Shown here: positions 56,948 through 64,000 of the stretch, in pieces | How the letters are laid out: the number at the start of each line of letters is the position of its first letter | How positions within the stretch are numbered: the stretch's first letter is position 1 | Source of the DNA: Glycomyces harbinensis | GTDB taxonomy: Bacteria; Actinomycetota; Actinomycetes; Mycobacteriales; Micromonosporaceae | Assembly: GCF_900101745.1 (NCBI RefSeq) | Contig: NZ_FNAD01000006.1 | Location: forward strand, 62,001 to 126,000 | Direction of reading: 5' to 3' | DNA: 64,000 bases | Made by a program: the position numbers and the translations under genes | Notes under the pieces: generated by a model | The model's database searches: none | Seen by the model: the letters and a program-made list of their open reading frames with translations, nothing else | Told to the model about the DNA's origin: nothing

Positions 56948-58132
56948 TCAAGTGAAGAGGCTGATGACGGCGCCGACGATGATGCCCACCAGCCCCACCA
57001 GCGCGCTCAACTTGGTCCAGCGGAGCATCTGCCCCTCGTCGTCGCCGGCCGGCGACGCTGCGACGGCGCGAGCCTGCGACCGCCGTTCGGGTCCGCGGCG
57101 CAGCCGGGCGCCGAAGGCACGGAACCGGAACCGGCGGCTCGAAGCGCCCTCCTGCTCCATGCCCAGTCGGTGCAGCGCGGTCATGTCCTTCGCGAACTCC
57201 TCGATGGAGTCCTGGTTGGGGATCCGTCGGCCCGGGACCAGCATCACGTGGTGCTTCTCCAGCAGGACTTCGGTCAGCGCGGCCATCGCGTTCCGGCGCA
57301 GCCGGTCCGGGAGGACGCCCTCCGCCTCGATGAGGGCATCGGCAGACCAGGCGTAGCGGTTGAGCCGGAGCAACTGGTAGGCGTCGGTGTCGGGTTTGGC
57401 GCACTTGTCGTCGAAGAACTGGCTGTGCGTCCGTTCGATGACGCCGTTCGCGATGGCCTCGGCCGCTTTGCGCAGGTCCACGCTGGTGCTCTCGGCCCGG
57501 CGTACCGCGATGAACGCGACGGCGCTCACCGCGAGCTCGAAGCCGCGCCGCTCGGCGTGCCGCCACAGGCCCGTGTTGACGTCCCACTGCCGCTCCAGGA
57601 AGTCGACGATGTCGCCGATCTTGTCCCGGTGCTCCTGCGGCGCCCATTGCGACAGCGCGATCGCGATGACGGCGGCCGGGTAGACCCGCTCGCCTCCGCC
57701 GCAGCGGGACTGGAGCGTCTCGATGGTGCCGTCGGGTCGGACGCTCGCGGCCACGAACGCGATCATCCGCTTGATCGCAGGGGGAGGCTCGCCCTGGTCG
57801 AAGCAGGGGCGCAGTCCGATCAGGAGCTTGGCGGCGACCTCCGGACCGGTGTAGTCGGCGACGCGGCAGCGGACGGCGCCGTTGGGCCCGACCTTCCTGA
57901 GCAGCGCCCGGTAGTCGTCGGGGGTGACCGCCGCCCGCGCGACGCCGGCCCTGCTGAGGACCCGGTTGAGCTCCATCACGGCGACGGTCGCGCAGAAGGA
58001 GACCTGAACGCCGCCTTCGAACACGGCGCGCCACAGGTTGCCCTCACGGAACCGGTTGCTGCGGATGAGGTTGTGGCCGTATCCGACGGTCTTGGCGATA
58101 TCTCGGGAGGGACGCTTTCTGCGTCTGGACAA
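56948..58132 (-). CDS. Terpene-cyclase-like alpha-toroid protein with C-terminal membrane anchor
   Basis: A 394-residue protein without a clear named family. The body has repeated helical pairs such as DIVDFLERQWDVNTGLWRHA and AVSAVAFIAVR, resembling the (alpha/alpha)6 toroid of terpene cyclases and prenyltransferases, but no DxDD or QW motif is convincing. The last 22 residues form a single hydrophobic helix (LSALVGLVGIIVGAVISLF) preceded by basic residues, a tail anchor placing the body in the cytosol. The TTG at 58132 has GGAG upstream; an ATG at 58159 lacks a site. It is paired in orientation with a second toroid gene at 58720. Function unknown. Confidence 0.55.
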   Translation of the reverse strand: MSRRRKRPSRDIAKTVGYGHNLIRSNRFREGNLWRAVFEGGVQVSFCATVAVMELNRVLSRAGVARAAVTPDDYRALLRKVGPNGAVRCRVADYTGPEVAAKLLIGLRPCFDQGEPPPAIKRMIAFVAASVRPDGTIETLQSRCGGGERVYPAAVIAIALSQWAPQEHRDKIGDIVDFLERQWDVNTGLWRHAERRGFELAVSAVAFIAVRRAESTSVDLRKAAEAIANGVIERTHSQFFDDKCAKPDTDAYQLLRLNRYAWSADALIEAEGVLPDRLRRNAMAALTEVLLEKHHVMLVPGRRIPNQDSIEEFAKDMTALHRLGMEQEGASSRRFRFRAFGARLRRGPERRSQARAVAASPAGDDEGQMLRWTKLSALVGLVGIIVGAVISLFT

Positions 58133-58159
58133 GGGAGCTCCGATGGGACGGGGCCGCAT

Positions 58160-58630
58160 CGCTTGGTACGCGGACCGGGAGGCTGACAGGACTTCGAACT
58201 CGGAAGCTGATTGACCGCTACGGGGTCGCCCTCGGCGACCGGAGGATTCGGAGATTGCCTGAATCCGCGCGACGCCTTGCCGGTCGGCGACGTGCGGCTG
58301 CGATTGCCATGGCGGAATCGTACCCGAGGGCTATTCGGATCCTTGGTGAAGTAAATCGCCGATCGCGATGAGAAAGCGCATTCCTGTCTGATATCCGACG
58401 CTCATCGGCCGGTATTGAGCGTCCTTACGGGTTGTCGATTCCCTAGGCGTGTGCAATTGCAAAAAGGTTGCACGGTCGAATTCCCGAATGCGGTTTGGAT
58501 GGCACGCCGAACGAACGTTGATTCGTGGTCGATTCGGCGAGGTCGATCGGCGTCCGGATGCGGAATCGACTGCACCGCAAAGATTGACGAGATGTGCGGA
58601 GTTGAGCGTTCCGCGAATTGACAGGTTTCC
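58160..58630. other. Less GC-rich intergenic region, no gene recognised
   Basis: About 470 bp that are visibly poorer in G+C than the surroundings. It contains a 10-bp palindrome TGCAATTGCA (58452-58461) and an overlapping GTGCAA/TTGCAC stem (58451-58473). Short open frames on both strands have no ribosome-binding site or coding character. It probably holds the promoter of the toroid gene at 58132, and may be acquired DNA. Confidence 0.5.
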
Positions 58631-58723
58631 TCAATGAATGGGTTCGCCATTGTTTGCATAGGCAGTTGAATGTGCCAACTTGTGCTCGGCCGTATCGAGG
58701 AATGTTTCTATGTTCTGCGTCAC
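58631..58723 (-). CDS. 30-residue ORF coupled to the second toroid gene
   Basis: A GTG at 58723 overlaps the stop of the preceding toroid gene as GTGA and opens 30 codons that start MTQNIETFLDTAEHKL and end in NNGEPIH. Composition is balanced, unlike the random frames here. The tight overlap suggests a true small protein translated together with the toroid protein, perhaps a subunit, a peptide substrate or a leader. No known family. Confidence 0.45.
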   Translation of the reverse strand: MTQNIETFLDTAEHKLAHSTAYANNGEPIH

Positions 58724-59661
58724 CGCGGTATCGACGGAGCCTGCAGGTCGCGACGGCGCACCGGAGGGCTGACCAGGTTCTGGTCTTCCAGGCCGGTGCT
58801 GAAGTCCGGGTCGGGCCCGTTCGCGATCAGGGCCTCTTTCGCCCGGGAGGGGTCGCGCATCAGTTCGAAGGCGGTGCGGCACCACGTCGTGGCCGGGATG
58901 GAGATGCTGCCGTAGAGCTCCTGGTCGTGCGCGGACACGACCCACACGTCCTCCTCGCGCAACCAGCGGTCGGGCTGGAGGCGGGTCGAGCGGAGATACC
59001 TGAAGGACCGGCGGAACGGCGCGGCGTCGCGGGTGGCGGCGATGAGCGCGGTGAGCACGGCGCCGGTGAACCCCGGCGAGGGCGGCGCCTGCCGGATCGG
59101 GCCCCACAGGCCCGACCTCGACTGCCGGAGCAGGAAGCCGGTGATGCGCTCGCGCTTGTCGGGGTGCGCGTCCCACAAGGAGAAGGCCAGGAGCGTGAGC
59201 GATGCGGGGTAGGTGCGTTTGAGCCCCTCCCCGGTGATCAGCGTGGCGGCGATCGTCCGGCCCGGCTCCGGCCCCCTCGGCCAGCCCACGTCTTCGCCTT
59301 CGCAGGTGGACCGGACCGATCCGTCCGCGCTACGAACCTGCTCGCTCAGGAAGTCCAGTCCGCGATCGATCCGCTCGTCGCGCCGGTGGCCGGCCTGGGC
59401 CAGCGTCACCAGGGCCAGCGCGGTGATCTCGGTAGGTGCGAATCGGAACTCGGCGCTCGGGAAGTAGCCCTTGTCGTGCTGTCGTGATAGGAGCTCGCCC
59501 GATGCCCGGCGTATGCGCTCCCGGGTTTCGGCGGGCTCGGCCGATGTGTTCCAGAGTGAAAGGAGTGAATTGAGGAACAGACAGTATTCCCAAGTGCTGA
59601 AATCGCGACTCGCGGCTGCCAATGCACGGCCGGCTTCAGATGATTCGATTCGATCGCGCAT
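58720..59661 (-). CDS. Prenyltransferase/terpene-cyclase-like alpha-toroid protein
   Basis: A 313-residue soluble protein built of repeated helical units, for example FLNSLLSLWN, ITALALVTLAQAGHRRD, GLDFLSEQVRSADGSV and ITGFLLRQSRSGLWGP. The repeats of the form R-x-x-x-FL-x-x-Q followed by a G-x-W turn are those of the prenyltransferase/squalene-cyclase toroid. No DxDD or zinc-binding motif is seen, so it may be a non-catalytic toroid. The ATG at 59661 has AAGG at good spacing; an ATG at 59769 would add 36 residues of low coding character. A 30-residue ORF is coupled at its end. Function unknown. Confidence 0.55.
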   Translation of the reverse strand: MRDRIESSEAGRALAAASRDFSTWEYCLFLNSLLSLWNTSAEPAETRERIRRASGELLSRQHDKGYFPSAEFRFAPTEITALALVTLAQAGHRRDERIDRGLDFLSEQVRSADGSVRSTCEGEDVGWPRGPEPGRTIAATLITGEGLKRTYPASLTLLAFSLWDAHPDKRERITGFLLRQSRSGLWGPIRQAPPSPGFTGAVLTALIAATRDAAPFRRSFRYLRSTRLQPDRWLREEDVWVVSAHDQELYGSISIPATTWCRTAFELMRDPSRAKEALIANGPDPDFSTGLEDQNLVSPPVRRRDLQAPSIPR

Positions 59662-59866
59662 GGGAACCTTCAGGGGGATAGTCTGCCAGTGCAGTCGATG
59701 CGGGGATGGACGCGGGAATATCGGAATGCGGACCTGCTGGGGGCGGGAAGCTAAGGCAAAGCTTAACAACGATGCTCCTGTCGGGTGGTGTCAGGTCGCC
59801 GATATCAAGGTGTTTTCGCAGGAGGGCCGCAACGCCTTTCGAATGCGATTTCCCCATTGGTCGAGC

Positions 59867-59896
59867 CCCGGACCGGCGGCGAACCGCCGGCCCGGG
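59867..59896 (-). terminator. Terminator after the F420/NADP-reductase-like gene
   Basis: A 13-bp stem with one mismatch, CCCGGACCGGCGG against CCGCCGGCCCGGG, with a 4-base loop, lies just downstream of the stop on the minus strand. Confidence 0.6.
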
Positions 59897-59904
59897 ACCG
59901 CCGT

Positions 59905-60519
59905 TCAGGGCGCGAAGGTGATCGCGGTGGACCAGCCGCCGTGGATCTGGTCCTGGACCTTCATGTGCAGCAGCTGGAACGCTTCGAGGGCCCTGGCGTG
60001 CGCGAGGCCGCCCACGTCGATCGGCCGCAGTTCCGCGTCGACGCACAGGCCCACCACGGTCTTCTTGGCGTCGGCGTCCTCGCCCGCGACGAACACGTCG
60101 AGCGTCCCGGTGTTCGCCAGGCGCGAGGCGAACGTGGTGTTGAAGGCCTTGACCACCAGCGCGTCCGGGGCCGCCTCGGCGATCTCCTCGGCGGCCGACT
60201 TTCCCGGCGGCGTGACGAGCCCGTCGAACGTGTCGAAGTCGACCGGGTTGCAGATGTCGATCACGGTCTTGCCCGCGAGCTGGTCCGACCAGAGCCGGGC
60301 GACCTCCTTGCCGCCCTCGTACGGCGTCGCGAGCACGATCACCGGGGCGCCGGCGGCGCTGTCGAGCGGTTCGCCCGCGGCGCTGTCGCCCAGTTCGGCG
60401 GCCAGGTCCGCGGCCTTGTCGGGTTCGCGGGCGGCGATGCGCACCCGGTGCCCGCCGCGCACCAGTCGCAGGCCGATGCCGCGGGCCATGTTGCCCGCGC
60501 CGACGATCAGGATCTCCAT
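59905..60519 (-). CDS. NADPH-dependent F420 reductase-like protein
   Basis: A 204-residue Rossmann protein. The N-terminal motif is EILIVGAGNMARGIGLRLVRGGHRV, with an Arg after strand 2 (IAAREPDK) favouring NADPH. Further motifs are VIVLATPYE, VIDICNPVDF and VVKAFNTTFA, all seen in Npd/Fno and related proteins. It either exchanges hydride between NADPH and coenzyme F420 or is a paralogue with another role. It lies 46 bp after the MFS gene, in the same direction. Confidence 0.75.
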   Translation of the reverse strand: MEILIVGAGNMARGIGLRLVRGGHRVRIAAREPDKAADLAAELGDSAAGEPLDSAAGAPVIVLATPYEGGKEVARLWSDQLAGKTVIDICNPVDFDTFDGLVTPPGKSAAEEIAEAAPDALVVKAFNTTFASRLANTGTLDVFVAGEDADAKKTVVGLCVDAELRPIDVGGLAHARALEAFQLLHMKVQDQIHGGWSTAITFAP

Positions 60520-60565
60520 GTGTCCTCCTCTTGCTGTCGTCCGTTGGAGACGTCCGGGCGGGGTG

Positions 60566-62164
60566 TCATGGGGAGGTCTCGGCGCGGACCTCGCAGCCTT
60601 TCGCGTCCGGGTCCTCGACGGCGGGCTTGGCGCCGCGCAGTGTCAGGTTCGGCATGAACAGCGTCAGCGCGATGGTGACGGCCGCGATCGAGGCGGCGAC
60701 GAGGAACACGAGGTCGAGGCCGTCGGTGAAGGCCTGCTGGACCACGACCCGGACCGGTTCGGGCAGGTGGGCGACGACCGTGGGGGACTGCATGACCGCC
60801 GTCAGGTCGGTCCGGCCGAAGCCCGCGGCCTGCTCGGGCGACAGCTGCGCCAGGGCGCCCGGCAGGTTCGCGGCGAGTTCGTCGTTGAGCTTGGCGGTCA
60901 TGACCGCGCCGAGCACGGCGGTGCCGATCGCGCCGCCGAGCGACCGGGCGAAGTTGTTGGTGCTGGTGCCCGCGCCGAGGTCCTCGACCTTCACGATGTT
61001 CTGCATGGCGAGCACGAGCGGCTGCATGAACATGCCCATCCCGACGCCGAGCACGAGCAGGTAGAGGCTGCTGAGCCACAGCGGCGTGTCGACGTGCAGC
61101 TGCGTGAACAGGGCCAGCCCCGCGGTGATGACGATCGACCCGGTGACGAGGAACCACTTGTAGCGCCCGAGCCTGGAGATGACGAAGCCCGAGGACACCG
61201 AGGTCAGCACCATGCCGGCCATCATGGGGATCATGAGCAGGCCGGACTCGGTGGGGGAGTAGCCGCGCACCATCTGGAAGAACAGGGGGATGTAGACGAT
61301 CCCCGAGAACATGCCGACGCCGAAGACGAGCGCGATGACGCTGGCGAGCGCGAAGGTGCCCTGCCGGAACATCCGCAGCGGCAGGATGGGCTCCTCGGCG
61401 CGCGTCTCCACGAGCAGGAACGCGGCGGTGAGGACCGCGGCGGCGGCGAACAGGCCGAGGACGACGCCGGAGGTCCACGCGTACTCGCTGCCGCCCCAGG
61501 TGACGGCCAGCAGCAGGCAGACGACGGCGGGGACGAGGCAGGCCGCGCCGAGGTAGTCGATCCTGCGTTGCCTGGTCGGGAAGTGGTGGCGGCGCAGGAT
61601 CTGGTTGACCGCGATCATGGCCGCGAAGCCCAGCGGCAGGTTGATGTAGAAGATCCACCGCCAGTCCACTTCGGAGAGCCAGCCGCCGAGGACGGGGCCG
61701 GCGACCGAGGAGACGCCGAAGACCGCGCCGAAGAACCCCTGGTACTTGCCCCGCTCCCGCGGCGACACGACGTCGGAGACGACGGTGAACGCGAGGGAGA
61801 TGAGGCCGCCGCCGCCCAGGCCCTGGAGGCCGCGGAAGAGGATGAGCTGGAGCATGTTCTGCGAGAGCCCGGCGAGCGCGGAGGCCACGAGGAAGATGAC
61901 GATGGCGGTGAGGATGACCGGGCGCCTGCCGTAGAGGTCGGAGAGCTTCCCGTACAGCGGGGTGGAGGCGGTCGTGGCGATGAGGTAGGCGGTGACGACC
62001 CACGTGTAGTTGTCCATGCCGTCGAGGTCGCCGACGATCGTGGGCAGGGCGGTGCCGACGATGGTCTGGTCGAGCGAGGCCAGGAGCATCGTGAGCATGA
62101 GGGCGCCGAAGAGGGTGTAGAGCTCCCGGCGGCTCATGCCCGCGGGGCCGGTTCGCTCACTCAT
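60566..62164 (-). CDS. DHA2-family MFS drug exporter
   Basis: A 532-residue inner-membrane protein with about 14 transmembrane helices, of the EmrB/QacA type. Motif A is GKLSDLYGRRPV (about residue 72), antiporter motif C is GVSSVAGPVLGGW (about 155), and helix 1 holds LLASLDQTIVGTALPTI. It should export toxic compounds by proton antiport. The start is 49 bp after the beta-galactosidase stop. Substrate unknown. Confidence 0.9.
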   Translation of the reverse strand: MSERTGPAGMSRRELYTLFGALMLTMLLASLDQTIVGTALPTIVGDLDGMDNYTWVVTAYLIATTASTPLYGKLSDLYGRRPVILTAIVIFLVASALAGLSQNMLQLILFRGLQGLGGGGLISLAFTVVSDVVSPRERGKYQGFFGAVFGVSSVAGPVLGGWLSEVDWRWIFYINLPLGFAAMIAVNQILRRHHFPTRQRRIDYLGAACLVPAVVCLLLAVTWGGSEYAWTSGVVLGLFAAAAVLTAAFLLVETRAEEPILPLRMFRQGTFALASVIALVFGVGMFSGIVYIPLFFQMVRGYSPTESGLLMIPMMAGMVLTSVSSGFVISRLGRYKWFLVTGSIVITAGLALFTQLHVDTPLWLSSLYLLVLGVGMGMFMQPLVLAMQNIVKVEDLGAGTSTNNFARSLGGAIGTAVLGAVMTAKLNDELAANLPGALAQLSPEQAAGFGRTDLTAVMQSPTVVAHLPEPVRVVVQQAFTDGLDLVFLVAASIAAVTIALTLFMPNLTLRGAKPAVEDPDAKGCEVRAETSP

Positions 62165-62213
62165 ACCGCCGAGCGTATGGCCCGCCTCGCCTGGGGCGGG
62201 CCGAAACGGGGCA

Positions 62214-64000
62214 TTAGGGCTTCCTGTCGACCGCCCACGATCCGGCGGGGACGATGACGTGCCCGACCTGGGCTTCCTTCTCGGTGTGGTTGATGATGAA
62301 GCGCCACTGGCCGCGGTCGACCACGTCGACGCCGGCCCAGCCCGGGCCGGTCAGTTCGAGCGCTTCGAACAGGCGGTCCCAGGCCTCGTCGACGAGCTTG
62401 CACGAGACGTACCAGGCCTCGCCCTCGCCGAAGGGGTTGACGGTGACGGCGGGCTGGTTCTCGATGACCTCGCCCGTGGCGTACTGCGTGACGCACTGGG
62501 CGCCGCGCAGTTCGACCAGTTCGCAGAAGCGCTCGGCGGCCCCGAAGTTCCACAGGGCGCGCAGTTCGCCCGAGGGCTGGGGCAGGTGCTCGGTGACGCG
62601 GATGCCGAACAGGTCGGTGAGGCCGCCGAGGTACCCGTCGAGCCAGACCTGGCAGTGCTCGTCGACGGCGCCGGTGAGGTAGGAGGCCACGAGGCGCCCG
62701 CCGCCGGCGGTGAACCAGCGCAGGTTCTCGGCGGCGGCCCGGCTGAGCACGTACGTGGTCGGGGCGATCACCGTGGAGTACTTCGACAGGTCGCCTTCGG
62801 GGGCGACGAAGTCGGCGACCACGCCGCGGTCGCGCAGGACCCGGTGGATCTGGGCGACGTTCTCGAAGTAGTCGACCGGCGCGGGCAGGTGCCCGCCCGC
62901 GGTGGCCCACCACGAGTCGGGGCTCCACAGGATCGCGACGCGGGCCTCGACGGGGGACTCGACGGTGCGGGCGAGGCCCGGCAGCGTGTTCCCGAACTCG
63001 GTGACCTCGCGGAACATGCGGGTGTTCTTGCCCGCGTGGGGGACCAGTGCCGAATGCCACTGCTCGGAGCCGCCGCGTCCGGCGCGCCACTGGAAGAACA
63101 TGGCGCCCTTGGAGCCGCGGCTGATGTGGATCATCGAGTGGCGCGCCATCCGGCCGGGCGCCTTGGCGATCGACCCGTCCTTGGAGTGGACCGTGGCCGC
63201 GGCCTGCTCCATGAGGATCCAGTCCCCGCCGCCGGCCCACGAGCGGGAGAGGTCGGCGTGGAGGGCGCTCTGCTGCTCGGCCCTTTCGTCGGGCGCCGAG
63301 GGGTAGGAGTCGAACGCGACGACGTCCACTTCGCCCGCCCACTTCCAGTGGTCGACCGGGACCCATTGGCCGAACACGAAGTTCGTGGTGACGGGGATCT
63401 CGGGGTTCGCCTCGCGCAGGATCTCGCGCTGCTCCTTGTAGTGCGAGAGCATCGCGTCCGAGGTGAAGCGCTTGAAGTCGAGCTCGTGCGCCGGATTGTG
63501 GAGGTACTGGGTCGCGCGCGGCGCGAGGACCTGGTCCCACTCGCCGTACCGCTGGCTCCAGAACGAGCCCCACCACGCCTCGTTGAGCGCGTCGATCGTC
63601 TCGTACTTCGCCTCGAGCCAGACCCGGAACGCCCGCTCGGCGTGCGCGGAGTACGAGGCCGACCCGTACTCGTTGTGGATGTGCCACATGGCGAGCGCGG
63701 GGTGCTCGGCGTACCGCTCGGCGAGTTTCGCCGCGATCCGCCGGGACGCCTCCTGATAGTCGGGCGCGCAGACGTCGTAGGTGTCGCGCGAGCCGTGCAC
63801 CTGCACCACGCCGTCGGGGCGGGTGTTGAGCGCGTCCGGGTAGGCGATGCCGAACCACGGCGGCGGCGAGGCGGTCGGGGTGGCGAGGTCGACGCGGATG
63901 CCCCCGGCGTGGAGCTTGTCCATGATCCGGTCGAGCCAGTCGAAGTCGTACTCGCCCTCGCGCGGCTCCAGGCGCGACCAGGAGAACACCCCGAGGGTCA
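62214..64000 (-). CDS. Beta-galactosidase, GH42 family (5' end outside window)
   Basis: 595 residues are present and the frame is open at the right window edge; the missing part is the N-terminal end of the TIM barrel. The acid/base Glu lies in MWHIHNEYGSASY, and the nucleophile Glu in WILMEQAAATV. The trimerisation (beta-galactosidase-like) and C-terminal beta domains follow. It hydrolyses beta-galactosides, usually plant-derived oligosaccharides, in the cytosol. No signal peptide can be judged. Confidence 0.93.
   Translation of the reverse strand, partial: TLGVFSWSRLEPREGEYDFDWLDRIMDKLHAGGIRVDLATPTASPPPWFGIAYPDALNTRPDGVVQVHGSRDTYDVCAPDYQEASRRIAAKLAERYAEHPALAMWHIHNEYGSASYSAHAERAFRVWLEAKYETIDALNEAWWGSFWSQRYGEWDQVLAPRATQYLHNPAHELDFKRFTSDAMLSHYKEQREILREANPEIPVTTNFVFGQWVPVDHWKWAGEVDVVAFDSYPSAPDERAEQQSALHADLSRSWAGGGDWILMEQAAATVHSKDGSIAKAPGRMARHSMIHISRGSKGAMFFQWRAGRGGSEQWHSALVPHAGKNTRMFREVTEFGNTLPGLARTVESPVEARVAILWSPDSWWATAGGHLPAPVDYFENVAQIHRVLRDRGVVADFVAPEGDLSKYSTVIAPTTYVLSRAAAENLRWFTAGGGRLVASYLTGAVDEHCQVWLDGYLGGLTDLFGIRVTEHLPQPSGELRALWNFGAAERFCELVELRGAQCVTQYATGEVIENQPAVTVNPFGEGEAWYVSCKLVDEAWDRLFEALELTGPGWAGVDVVDRGQWRFIINHTEKEAQVGHVIVPAGSWAVDRKP

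Noticed and set aside
58402-58659. An 85-codon minus-strand frame in the less GC-rich spacer
   Set aside because: No ribosome-binding site, no codon bias typical of the genome, and it overlaps the better supported coupled ORF at 58631.
59662-59769. An upstream ATG giving the second toroid protein 36 more residues
   Set aside because: The extra stretch is low in coding character and the ATG at 59661 has a proper ribosome-binding site.

Overview
The window is about 64 kb of very GC-rich chromosome from an actinomycete. WhiA, RbpA, OpcA, an actinobacterial-type suf operon, many GTG/TTG starts and several apparently leaderless genes all point to Actinomycetota. The backbone order (uvrC-rapZ-yvcK-whiA-gap-pgk-tpiA-secG, then pgl-opcA-zwf-pgi-tal-tkt, ctaB, ctaA, sufR-sufB...) is the one known from mycobacteria and streptomycetes. 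A sporulating family such as Glycomycetaceae or Micromonosporaceae is a guess. No rRNA, tRNA, CRISPR array or intact transposase gene was seen.

Layout. 1-1834: the end of one ABC-2 permease and two complete ones. 1863-3001: a promoter, a possible 20-residue ORF and a RIO-type kinase. 3010-8018: uvrC, rapZ, yvcK and whiA. 8301-11843: the lower-glycolysis operon gap-pgk-tpiA, then secG. 12070-13603: a quinone-oxidoreductase-like gene and rbpA. 13713-21862 (minus strand): tkt, then the coupled tal-pgi-zwf-opcA-pgl operon of the pentose phosphate pathway. 22073-23074: ctaB. 23134-25131 (minus strand): a spermidine-synthase-like gene and a TetR-SMR-SMR operon.

25252-45268 is the most unusual part. 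Four tandem large DUF4132 genes are followed by a MoxR-type AAA ATPase, a DUF5682 protein, a von Willebrand A protein and a SWIM zinc-finger protein. This set matches the uncharacterised yehI/yehL/yehM/yehP/yehQ group of E. coli in gene content, here with the DUF4132 component expanded to four. Each DUF4132 gene has its own promoter of the form TGTCGYACCC-N6-TAnnnT. That is the same architecture (TGTC, fixed spacing, TAnnnT) as the promoter of uvrC in this window, and it resembles the mycobacterial RecA-independent DNA-damage (RecA-NDp/PafBC) promoter. The inference is that the cluster is induced by DNA damage or a related stress. It lies between ctaB and ctaA, which are close neighbours in related genomes, so it looks like an accessory insertion.

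45424-47617: malic enzyme and an ADP-ribosylglycohydrolase. 47733-56211: ctaA divergent from sufR-sufB-sufD-Rieske-sufC-sufS-sufU-sufT, with an IdeR/DtxR-like iron box between them and an acVLRF1-type release factor at the operon end. 56233-59661 (minus strand): a racemase and two alpha-toroid (terpene-cyclase-like) proteins of unknown role, the second followed by a coupled 30-residue ORF, with a less GC-rich spacer between them. 59905-64000 (minus strand): an F420/NADP-reductase-like protein, a DHA2-type MFS exporter and a GH42 beta-galactosidase cut by the window end.
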